NCBI GenBank assembly: GCA_003864535.1
Contig: BHEQ01000071.1
Coordinates: 1-8,540, forward strand
Source of the DNA: Gammaproteobacteria bacterium
GTDB taxonomy: Bacteria > Pseudomonadota > Gammaproteobacteria > Cardiobacteriales > Wohlfahrtiimonadaceae
Direction: 5' to 3'
Length of the DNA stretch: 8,540 nucleotides
Part shown: positions 1-6,316 of the stretch, piece by piece
Layout of the letters: every line of letters starts with the position of its first letter
Position numbering within the stretch: the stretch's first letter is position 1
The notes under the pieces: generated by a model
Seen by the model: the letters and a program-made list of their open reading frames with translations, nothing else
Told to the model about the DNA's origin: nothing
Database searches by the model: none
Program-made: the position numbers and the translations under genes

Positions 1-2
1 TT

Positions 3-116
3 ATAACAGTTAAACTTATGTATGAAATGGAACGTTCTAATCTAAGACTTGGATTAGCAACTATGTGTATTGGCGGTGGGCAAGGTATTTCAATGGTATT
101 TGAAAGAGAGTCATAA
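3..116 (+). CDS. Acetyl-CoA C-acetyltransferase (thiolase), C-terminal fragment
   Basis: This is the last 37 codons of a gene that enters from the left edge, read in the frame starting at base 3 and ending with TAA at 114-116. The fragment contains GLATMCIGGGQG, the C-terminal signature of the thiolase superfamily. The Cys of this motif (TGT at 66-68) is the catalytic base that activates the acyl acceptor in biosynthetic and degradative thiolases. The ending MVFERES resembles AtoB/PhaA-type acetyl-CoA acetyltransferases, which interconvert two acetyl-CoA and acetoacetyl-CoA in the cytoplasm. A 3-ketoacyl-CoA thiolase (FadA-type) cannot be fully excluded, because the N-terminal nucleophilic Cys and the substrate loop are outside the window. 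It is on the same strand as mngA, but the 170-bp AT-rich gap with several inverted repeats suggests a separate transcription unit. Confidence 0.88.
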   Translation: MTVKLMYEMERSNLRLGLATMCIGGGQGISMVFERES

Positions 117-137
117 TATGAGTAATTTATGATAAAA

Positions 138-155
138 TTTGTACATATGCACAAA
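138..155. promoter_or_regulatory. 18-bp near-perfect palindrome, candidate operator
   Basis: TTTGTACATATGCACAAA reads almost the same on both strands; only one base pair of positions (A143/C150) breaks the symmetry. It lies 21 bases after the thiolase stop and 131 bases before the mngA start, so it belongs to the leader region. Its TTTGT...ACAAA ends recall operators of dimeric repressors. They resemble the TTGT-N-ACAA type described for GntR/HutC regulators, the family of E. coli MngR, but the spacing here is longer. It does not fit the CRP (TGTGA-N6-TCACA) or FNR (TTGAT-N4-ATCAA) consensus. The symmetry is seen directly; the operator role is inference. Confidence 0.4.
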
Positions 156-205
156 AAACTATTTTTTTTATTATGTTTTTATAGTGATGTTACCAATAGT
201 TTTTT
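153..205. terminator. AT-only inverted repeat, possible weak terminator of the thiolase gene
   Basis: AAAAAACTATT at 153-163 is the exact reverse complement of AATAGTTTTTT at 195-205, with a 31-base loop; the T-run continues to 207. An RNA hairpin would have an 11-bp stem with a U-rich 3' arm just downstream of the thiolase stop, which could help termination. The stem has only one G-C pair and the loop is long, so it would be weak for intrinsic termination. The left arm overlaps the palindrome at 138-155. Alternatively it is a chance product of A/T tracts or a DNA-bending region. Confidence 0.25.
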
Positions 206-206
206 T

Positions 207-241
207 TGGAAATTAGCTTAATATTATTAAGTTAATTTGCA
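207..241. promoter_or_regulatory. 35-bp dyad upstream of mngA, candidate operator or leader hairpin
   Basis: This is an inverted repeat centred on T224. The core CTTAATA-T-TATTAAG at 217-231 is perfect. Continuing outward, the arms match at all positions to 207/241 except two pairs (216/232 and 209/239), so 15 of 17 positions pair. In RNA the 216/232 pair would be an allowed G-U wobble. The centre lies 63 bases upstream of the mngA ATG. This placement fits an operator for a dimeric repressor of the mannosylglycerate operon. A leader-RNA hairpin or an AT-rich terminator for the thiolase are alternatives, but no clear T-run follows it. Confidence 0.45.
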
Positions 242-286
242 TTTAATCTTAAATTAATCAACATCAACTTATTAATAGGAAAATAT

Positions 287-2188
287 ATGTATTTATCAGA
301 TCTTATTCAACCTAATTTAATCACACTTAACGGGACTTTTACGGATCCTAAAAGTGCCATTTTGGCGATGGCTGAGCAACTCTATAAAGAAGGTCATCTT
401 CATGATCAAGCACAATTTATTGAATCAGTCTTAGCTCGAGAAGCCCAAGGGCCGACGGCTCTTTTACCTGATCTTGCGATTCCTCATGGCAAATCAAATA
501 GTGTTAAAAAATTAGGAATTGCAGCGGCAACACTTAAAAATCCAATTTTATGGGATGGTTTAGATGGACCTGAACAGGTGCGGTTAATCTTCTTATTAGC
601 CGTTCCTGAGGCAGACGCTGGCACAACACATCTAAAAATTCTTAAAGAAATTACGCAAAAGCTCTCCAATTCAGAAATTAGGGAGCAATTAATTGCTGCC
701 AATTGTGATAAGAGCTTTTTAGATGTCCTGACTAAATCAACGGTAGAGACACAAGTAATAGCATCTCTTGATCATAATCGAAAAACAATTGTATGCGTGA
801 CCGCATGTCCTGCTGGAATTGCGCACACTTATATGGCGGCGCAAGCCTTAGAAAAAGCAGGAGCGGCGTTAGGCGTTAATATTATTGTTGAAAAACAAGG
901 CTCATTAGGTATAGAAGATCCAATCTCAGCGGAACAAATGGCAGCAGCTGATGCATGTATTTTTGCCGTTGATGTTGCAGTTAAAAATATTGAGCGCTTT
1001 GCAGGTATCCCTTTAATTAAAACGAGTGTTGCCAAGCCGCTTAAATATGCAGATGAAATTGTAAAAGATGCGCTAGAAGCTGCAAAACAAGGGCGAGATA
1101 CTACAAAAACTGTCTCAGCTATGCCAGAGGAAAAACTTGCCCTAGGACAAGAACTAAAGCAAGCCTTACTTACAGGTATCTCCTTTGCCGTACCTTTAAT
1201 CGTTGCAGGCGGTACTGTCCTTGCTTTTGCAGTATTAATCTCACAGATATTTGGTTTACAAGCAATCTACGATACTGAAAACTCATGGTTATGGATGTAT
1301 CGAAAATTAGGTGGCGGCTTGTTGGGAACGCTGATGGTTCCTGTTTTATCCGCCTATGTTGCATATTCTATTGCAGATAAACCAGCATTAGCACCAGGAT
1401 TTGCCGCAGGATTAGCTGCAAATATGATTAGTTCTGGCTTTCTTGGTGGGATTGTCGGTGGTTTATTAGCAGGATATTTGATGCGCTATATTAAAAAAAC
1501 TATCCGTGTCAGTCCAACTTTTAATGGATTTTTGAGCTTTTATTTATATCCTGTTTTAGGCACACTTATTGTTGGTAGTTTAATGATGTTTGTTGTTGGC
1601 GCACCTGTTGCTGCTTTAAATAATGGTTTAATTGCTTGGCTTAACTCTCTATCTGGAAGTAATGTGATTTTATTGGGAGCAATTTTAGGGGCAATGGTAT
1701 CTTTTGACTTGGGTGGTCCTGTCAATAAAGCTGCTTATGTATTTTGCCTAGGGGCGATGGCTGATGGAGTCTTTTTGCCTTATGCTATTTTCGCCTCAGT
1801 CAAGATGGTTTCAGCCTTCACTGTGACTTTAGTTACCGTAGTTGCACCTAAATTATTCAAAGATTTTGAAATTGAATTAGGTAAATCAACATGGCTTTTA
1901 GGTCTAGCTGGAATTACCGAAGGCGCTATTCCTATGGCGATTGAAGATCCAATTCGTGTTTTAACTTCATTTATTGTTGGATCTGCGGTAACAGGTGGAT
2001 TAGTTGCGGTAAGTGGAATTGGTTTAAGTACCCCAGGTGCTGGAATTTTCTCTTTATTTTTATTGCTTGATGGCGGAATTGGTGCATTAAATGCCGCGGC
2101 TATCTGGTTTTTTGCAGCAATAATCGGGACAATTATCTCATCGATTATGCTTATTTCATGGCGCAAAATGAGCTATAAAGCTGCTTAA
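287..2188 (+). CDS. mngA: PTS permease EIIABC, fructose family, probably 2-O-alpha-mannosyl-D-glycerate specific
   Basis: This inner-membrane permease should import a sugar and phosphorylate it with phosphate passed from phospho-HPr. Its domain order is EIIA-EIIB-EIIC. EIIA spans about residues 1-145, with the phosphorylated His in IPHGK (H67). EIIB spans about 165-265, with the phospho-cysteine in VTACPAGIAHT (C174). EIIC spans about 290-627, with many hydrophobic segments and the conserved GITEGAIPMAIEDP motif (542-555). The length of 633 aa is close to E. coli MngA (658 aa) and longer than FruA. The start is supported by AGGA at 277-280, six bases upstream. The fold family is certain; substrate choice rests mainly on the next gene, a MngB-like mannosidase, and on the glycerate kinase after it. 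A fructose or other hexose permease is the alternative. No break or missing active residue is seen. Confidence 0.88.
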   Translation: MYLSDLIQPNLITLNGTFTDPKSAILAMAEQLYKEGHLHDQAQFIESVLAREAQGPTALLPDLAIPHGKSNSVKKLGIAAATLKNPILWDGLDGPEQVRLIFLLAVPEADAGTTHLKILKEITQKLSNSEIREQLIAANCDKSFLDVLTKSTVETQVIASLDHNRKTIVCVTACPAGIAHTYMAAQALEKAGAALGVNIIVEKQGSLGIEDPISAEQMAAADACIFAVDVAVKNIERFAGIPLIKTSVAKPLKYADEIVKDALEAAKQGRDTTKTVSAMPEEKLALGQELKQALLTGISFAVPLIVAGGTVLAFAVLISQIFGLQAIYDTENSWLWMYRKLGGGLLGTLMVPVLSAYVAYSIADKPALAPGFAAGLAANMISSGFLGGIVGGLLAGYLMRYIKKTIRVSPTFNGFLSFYLYPVLGTLIVGSLMMFVVGAPVAALNNGLIAWLNSLSGSNVILLGAILGAMVSFDLGGPVNKAAYVFCLGAMADGVFLPYAIFASVKMVSAFTVTLVTVVAPKLFKDFEIELGKSTWLLGLAGITEGAIPMAIEDPIRVLTSFIVGSAVTGGLVAVSGIGLSTPGAGIFSLFLLLDGGIGALNAAAIWFFAAIIGTIISSIMLISWRKMSYKAA

Positions 2189-2233
2189 TTACTGATTTTA
2201 AATAATCCTAACCAAACTCACAAAGGTTTTCCC

Positions 2234-4987
2234 ATGACAATTTCATCTCGCGTTCACATAACCCCACATATGCACTGGGATCGTGAATGGTATTTCACAA
2301 CTGAAGAATCACGAATCTTATTAGTTAATAATATGGAAGAGATCATGCTCCGCCTTGAGTCTGATCCTACTTATCCTTTTTTTGTGTTAGATGGGCAAAC
2401 TTCGATTTTGGAGGATTATTTTGCGGTAAAATCTGAAAATAAAGCACGTTTTAAAGCATTAGTTCAAGCAGGCAAGCTAATTATTGGACCTTGGTATACC
2501 CAAACCGATACCATGAGCGTTGCAGGTGAGTCTATTTTAAGAAACTTACTCTATGGTCTGCGTGATTGCCGCGAATTTGGCGAGCCCATGCGTATTGGTT
2601 ATCTACCTGATTCCTTTGGAATGAGCTCGCAGCTACCGCATATTTTTAATGGTTTTGGTTTTAAAGATGCTATGTTTTGGCGAGGCTGTTCAGAACGCCA
2701 CGGTACAGATAAAACGGAGTTTCGCTGGGAAAGCAATGATGAGAGCAGTGTTAATGTACAAATTTTGCCTTTAGGATATGCGATTGGCAAATATTTACCA
2801 AATGATGAGCTTGCGTTAAAAAAACGTCTTGATCAATACCTTAATGTGCTTGAAAAAGCCTCACTTACTCAAGATATTTTATTACCCAATGGGCATGATC
2901 AAATGCCAATTCAACAAGATATTTTTGAAGTGATTGAAAAACTTAAGAAAATTTATCCAGAGCGTGAATTTTTAATGAGTCGTTTTGAGGATGTTTTCGC
3001 GAGAATTGCACAAATATCGCCACAATTAGCGACACTTAAAGGTGAGTTTAATGATGGCAAATATATGCGCGTCCATCGTACTATTTCTTCAACGCGTATG
3101 GATATTAAAATCGCTCATGCCAAAATTGAGAATAAAATTGTCAATATTCTAGAGCCATTAGCAGCACTAGCTTGGTCATTAGGCTTTGAATATCATCATG
3201 GTTTGCTTGAAAAAATGTGGAAAGAAATCCTCAAAAATCATGCACATGATAGCATTGGCTGTTGCTGTAGTGATAAAGTTCATGCTGAAATTATGAACCG
3301 TTTTATTCTAGCGGATGATATGGCAGAGAATTTAATCCAATTTTATATGCGCAAAATCGTCGATCATATTCAAGATCATGCGCAGTTGGATCTTGAAAAT
3401 AAAGACAATAAACTAACTTTCTTTAACTTAATGCCTTATGCACGCACTGAAATAATTAATACTAAAGTTTTGATTCGTGCTTCAGGATTTGATTTATTTG
3501 ATGAGCATAATCAGCTTGTTAAATATAGTATTTTAGCGCAACAAGAAGTTGATCCTGGTTTAATTGATCGCCAAATTGTGCATTATGGTAATTATGATCC
3601 ATTTATGGAATATCAAATCCAATTGGAATACACGATTCCAGCAATGGGTTATTGCACTTTTAATATTATCCCAACTATTGAAAAAGATGCGGATAAAAAT
3701 AACAAAGACAGTAATCAAAAGAAATCATCTAAAAATGTATTAGAAAATAATTTCTATCATATAAATATTAATGCCAATGGAACATTAGATATTTTAGATA
3801 AACAAACAGGCAAAGAATATCATCAAGTGCTTGAATTAGAAGATGGTTCAGATGATGGTGATGAGTATGATTATTCGCCATTATTAGAAGATTGGGTTAT
3901 TTACACTGCTGAAAGTAATTATAAAGCTGCGGATATTAATGTAATTTTAAAACCTTTACAATCTGTTGCAAGCATCAATTACACCTTAGATATTCCCGCT
4001 GATTTAATCGAGCGCAAGAAACGTCAAGCGCATACAAAAATGAGCGTGAAATTCACGATCACACTTACACACAATAGTCCAAGGATTGACGTTCATCTGC
4101 AAATTAATAATCAAGCGCGTGATCATCGTGTGCGTGTTTTAATCCCAACTCAGCTAAAAACCCAAGAAGTTGTCGCAGATAATCATTTTGGGTGTATTAC
4201 GCGTCCTATCAAAGATGATGCGATGCAAAACTGGGAAGCTAATGGCTGGAAAGAAGCGCCTATTCCTGTCTGGCAATTAATGAATTTTGTCGCATTAAAT
4301 GAAGTTATAGACCAAAATCCATCAAATAACGCAGGATGCGCCGTATTTACGCAAGGTTTACGTGAATTTGAAATTATCACGCGCCCTCATGCAGAAAATA
4401 CAATTGCGCTAACAGTATTTAGATCAGTTGGATTTTTAGGTAAAGAAAATATGGTATTGCGCCCAGGTAGACCTTCTGGGATTAAATTACCCACACCTGA
4501 CTCACAAATGTGTGGTGATTTTGAATGTAATTTTAGTTTAATGGCATATAAAGGTGATCATATTAGTGCACGTATTATGCAAGCTGCACGTGAATATGTG
4601 ACCCCTATTCAAACCTATAATAAAATTCCTTTTAATGCGATGAAATTAAATGCTAACTTGATTAAAACTCTACCAAGCTATAGCTTACTTTCTCAAGTTG
4701 ATAATGCTGCTGTTATTAGTGTACTTAAAAAGGCTGAAGATAGTCAGGCGTTAATTTTAAGGGTTTACAATCCATCTGAAACTGAGCTAATCCAAGATAA
4801 TGGCATACAATTTAAGCAAACTATTTCCCAATGCGTTAACACAGATATGAATGAAGATGTTTTAGCACATCAAGATCAAAATCTGATAGATCAGACTCAG
4901 ATAGATCAAACTCTTAAAAATACTCTTAATTTTGGGATCATAAAACCTTGCCAATCTAAAACCTTTAAAATTATTCTAAAAAATTAA
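2234..4987 (+). CDS. mngB: GH38 alpha-mannosidase, MngB-like (mannosyl-6-phosphate-glycerate hydrolase)
   Basis: Predicted cytoplasmic zinc-dependent retaining alpha-mannosidase. E. coli MngB splits 2-O-(6-phospho-mannosyl)-D-glycerate, made by MngA, into mannose 6-phosphate and glycerate. The N-terminal motif HMHWDREW supplies presumed Zn ligands H14 and D16. GYLPDSFG carries the presumed nucleophile D126, and NHAHDSIGCC holds the third histidine region (H338, D339). The C-terminal beta-sandwich includes the DDGDEYDYSP motif (540-549) typical of these enzymes. There is no signal peptide, which fits an intracellular phosphorylated substrate. At 917 aa it is longer than E. coli MngB (about 877). 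A Lys/Asn-rich linker (about 482-503) and a Gln/Asp-rich stretch near the C-terminus (about 872-897) may account for much of the difference. It starts 45 bp after mngA, with AAAGG at 2222-2226 seven bases before ATG. GH38 is certain; the exact substrate is inferred from context. Confidence 0.9.
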   Translation: MTISSRVHITPHMHWDREWYFTTEESRILLVNNMEEIMLRLESDPTYPFFVLDGQTSILEDYFAVKSENKARFKALVQAGKLIIGPWYTQTDTMSVAGESILRNLLYGLRDCREFGEPMRIGYLPDSFGMSSQLPHIFNGFGFKDAMFWRGCSERHGTDKTEFRWESNDESSVNVQILPLGYAIGKYLPNDELALKKRLDQYLNVLEKASLTQDILLPNGHDQMPIQQDIFEVIEKLKKIYPEREFLMSRFEDVFARIAQISPQLATLKGEFNDGKYMRVHRTISSTRMDIKIAHAKIENKIVNILEPLAALAWSLGFEYHHGLLEKMWKEILKNHAHDSIGCCCSDKVHAEIMNRFILADDMAENLIQFYMRKIVDHIQDHAQLDLENKDNKLTFFNLMPYARTEIINTKVLIRASGFDLFDEHNQLVKYSILAQQEVDPGLIDRQIVHYGNYDPFMEYQIQLEYTIPAMGYCTFNIIPTIEKDADKNNKDSNQKKSSKNVLENNFYHININANGTLDILDKQTGKEYHQVLELEDGSDDGDEYDYSPLLEDWVIYTAESNYKAADINVILKPLQSVASINYTLDIPADLIERKKRQAHTKMSVKFTITLTHNSPRIDVHLQINNQARDHRVRVLIPTQLKTQEVVADNHFGCITRPIKDDAMQNWEANGWKEAPIPVWQLMNFVALNEVIDQNPSNNAGCAVFTQGLREFEIITRPHAENTIALTVFRSVGFLGKENMVLRPGRPSGIKLPTPDSQMCGDFECNFSLMAYKGDHISARIMQAAREYVTPIQTYNKIPFNAMKLNANLIKTLPSYSLLSQVDNAAVISVLKKAEDSQALILRVYNPSETELIQDNGIQFKQTISQCVNTDMNEDVLAHQDQNLIDQTQIDQTLKNTLNFGIIKPCQSKTFKIILKN
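4886..4915 (+). repeat. Two-copy 15-bp imperfect tandem repeat inside mngB
   Basis: ATAGATCAGACTCAG (4886-4900) is followed directly by ATAGATCAAACTCTT (4901-4915), matching at 12 of 15 positions. It encodes IDQTQ-IDQTL at residues 885-894, within a polar Gln/Asp-rich segment of the C-terminal domain. A related GATCAAAATCTG lies just before it. It looks like a small in-frame duplication that lengthened a surface loop without breaking the gene. Confidence 0.5.
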
Positions 4988-5018
4988 GATTCAAAAAATC
5001 ATAAAAATAGGATAAAAA

Positions 5019-6149
5019 ATGAAAATAGTTATCGCCCCTGATTCATTTAAAGAAAGTATGAGCGCATTAGAAGTTGCGACTGCTATTCAAGCAGGCTTAG
5101 TGAAAATATGGCCCGATGCAACATACGTCCTAATGCCAATGGCAGATGGAGGTGAGGGCACGGTTCAAGCCTTGGTTGATTGTACCAATGGCAGCTTAAA
5201 GTATGTAAATGTTACCGATCCGCTTGGGAATAGGGTAAATGCTTATTATGGTTTAAATTTGGAACAGGACACAGCTTTTATTGAGATGGCGCAAGCTTCT
5301 GGGCTTGAATTAGTGCCAAAAGAGCTGCGTAACCCATACTATACCTCAACTTTTGGGACAGGTGAGTTGATCAAAGCTGCATTGGATCAGGGCGTGGGTA
5401 AATTACTCATTGGGATAGGTGGGAGTGCGACTAACGATGCTGGAGCTGGAATGCTTAAAGCCTTAGGCGTGCGTTTATTAGATAAAAATAATAATGAGTT
5501 AGATCAAGGAGGACTGGCTTTGCAAAATCTAGCTCATATTGATCTTACCCATTTAGATCCGCGCTTAAAATCCTGTGAGATTATAGTTGCGTGTGATGTT
5601 GATAATCCATTATGTGGCAAATATGGGGCATCAGCTATTTTTGGCGCGCAAAAAGGGGCAAGTATCGAGATGATAGAAGTTTTAGATAATGCCTTAAATA
5701 ATTTTGCAAAAGTAATCAAACAAGATTTAGGCATTAATATCATAGATATTGCAGGAGCAGGCGCAGCTGGTGGCTTGGGAGCGGCATTATTTGGGGTTTT
5801 AAATGCTAAATTAAGTTCAGGTATACAAATGATGATCACCGCAACTGGTCTTACCAATGCTTGCATAAATGCTGATTTTGTTTTCACAGGCGAAGGTCGG
5901 ATTGACTTTCAAACGGCACACGGCAAAACTCCCGTTGGAGTTGCGAGCGTAGCTCATAAACATGGTGCTAAAACCATCGTATTAGTTGGATCTATCGGGG
6001 CTGGATATGAGGCAGTATTCGAGCATCATATTGACGCAGTATTTTCAATTTTATCCAAACCTTGCAAATTAGATGAAGCTCTTGCAAATGGTGCAGATAA
6101 TCTTACCCGCACCGCAGAGAATATTGCTAGGCTCTTGAATATTAAATAA
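5019..6149 (+). CDS. garK: Glycerate 2-kinase, GarK/GlxK family
   Basis: Cytoplasmic kinase that phosphorylates D-glycerate with ATP; E. coli GarK and GlxK give 2-phosphoglycerate. At 376 aa it matches the family length (GarK 381 aa). Family signatures run in order: KIVIAPDSFKESMSA (2-16), MADGGEGT (41-48), IGGSATNDAGAGML (133-146), CDVDNPL (192-198), AGAGAAGGLGAAL (245-257) and TGEGRIDFQTAHGKTPVGVA (290-309). It begins 31 bp after mngB, with TAGGAT at 5008-5013 ideally spaced from the ATG. No terminator is visible in the gap, so co-transcription with mngAB is likely. In this context it would use the glycerate released by MngB, sending it into lower glycolysis. The alternative is a role in glycolate or sugar-acid breakdown unrelated to mng, but no garD, garL, garR or glx genes are here. 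The gene symbol could equally be glxK. Confidence 0.93.
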   Translation: MKIVIAPDSFKESMSALEVATAIQAGLVKIWPDATYVLMPMADGGEGTVQALVDCTNGSLKYVNVTDPLGNRVNAYYGLNLEQDTAFIEMAQASGLELVPKELRNPYYTSTFGTGELIKAALDQGVGKLLIGIGGSATNDAGAGMLKALGVRLLDKNNNELDQGGLALQNLAHIDLTHLDPRLKSCEIIVACDVDNPLCGKYGASAIFGAQKGASIEMIEVLDNALNNFAKVIKQDLGINIIDIAGAGAAGGLGAALFGVLNAKLSSGIQMMITATGLTNACINADFVFTGEGRIDFQTAHGKTPVGVASVAHKHGAKTIVLVGSIGAGYEAVFEHHIDAVFSILSKPCKLDEALANGADNLTRTAENIARLLNIK

Positions 6150-6212
6150 TGATGACATTAAATCAGCAATTTAAACAGGTCTCAACTAAACCCTGAAGAA
6201 GCCACTCCCAGC

Positions 6213-6237
6213 CTCCCCTTTGCAGCTTGCAGGGGAG
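6213..6237. terminator. Hairpin 1 of the garK-rluD intergenic element
   Basis: CTCCCC (6213-6218) plus TGCA (6221-6224) pairs with TGCA (6228-6231) plus GGGGAG (6232-6237). The loop is GCT and TT bulges from the left arm. The stem is strong on either strand. There is no T-tract directly after it on the plus strand, so any role in stopping garK transcription is inferred from position, not from a classic terminator shape. Confidence 0.45.
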
Positions 6238-6241
6238 AAGC

Positions 6242-6257
6242 TCTAAAAGTCTAAAAG
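6242..6257 (+). repeat. Tandem octamer TCTAAAAG x2
   Basis: Two exact adjacent copies of TCTAAAAG (6242-6249 and 6250-6257) join the two hairpins of the intergenic element. Read on the minus strand they give CTTTTAGACTTTTAGA right after hairpin 2, supplying short T-runs. A duplication in the spacer is a likely site of length variation between copies or strains. Confidence 0.6.
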
Positions 6258-6277
6258 TCCCCCCTGCGAAGGGGGGA
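6258..6277 (-). terminator. Hairpin 2, probable terminator between garK and rluD
   Basis: TCCCCCC (6258-6264) pairs perfectly with GGGGGGA (6271-6277) around the six-base loop TGCGAA. On the minus strand the loop reads TTCGCA and the stem is followed by CTTTTAGACTTTT, which resembles an intrinsic terminator for rluD transcripts with weak T-runs. On the plus strand only ATTT follows. Its position between two convergent genes fits bidirectional termination. A second G6 run at 6282-6287 could compete for the C6 strand. Confidence 0.45.
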
Positions 6278-6316
6278 TTTAGGGGGGAGGTTTCTTTGAT
6301 CTAATATATTAAATAT

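Larger units (their letters stand above)
6182..6299. repeat. GC-rich palindromic intergenic element (MITE- or REP-like)
   Basis: This gap between the convergent garK and rluD genes is strikingly richer in G/C tracts than everything around it. It contains two strong hairpins (6213-6237 and 6258-6277) and a second G6 tract at 6282-6287. Its ends form an imperfect inverted repeat: TCAACTAAACC at 6182-6192 and GGTTTCTTTGA at 6289-6299 match at 9 of 11 positions. There is no coding frame of note. This structure is typical of small dispersed repeats (MITEs or REP-like elements) that settle in intergenic space and can act as bidirectional terminators. Only one copy is in the window, so repetition in the genome is inferred, and the exact borders are uncertain. 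Confidence 0.55.

Noticed and set aside
118..132. Tiny ATG frame just after the thiolase stop
   Set aside because: It encodes only four residues before TGA and has no ribosome site; not a credible leader peptide.
138..155. CRP (cAMP receptor protein) site for a PTS operon
   Set aside because: The palindrome lacks the TGTGA/TCACA half sites and has the wrong spacing.
180..185. TATAGT as a -10 box for mngA
   Set aside because: The hexamer is good, but no acceptable -35 lies 16-18 bases upstream, and AT-rich DNA gives many such matches.
237..242. TTGCAT as a -35 box for mngA
   Set aside because: There is no reasonable -10 hexamer at 16-18 bp spacing (bases 259-266 read CAACATCA).
1780..2166. 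128-codon open frame on the minus strand
   Set aside because: It lies entirely antisense to the EIIC domain of mngA, has no recognisable domain and no ribosome site; it is a shadow of the real gene.
3000..3400. Possible frameshift or domain break in the long mngB gene
   Set aside because: The reading frame is continuous through the NHAHDSIGCC motif to the C-terminal domain, with all key motifs in frame.
4988..5000. GATT...AATC mini-hairpin between mngB and garK
   Set aside because: The stem is only four pairs with no following T-run; it is too weak to be a terminator, so the operon is probably continuous.
5534..5887. 117-codon open frame on the minus strand
   Set aside because: It is antisense to conserved glycerate kinase motifs, with no independent evidence of coding.
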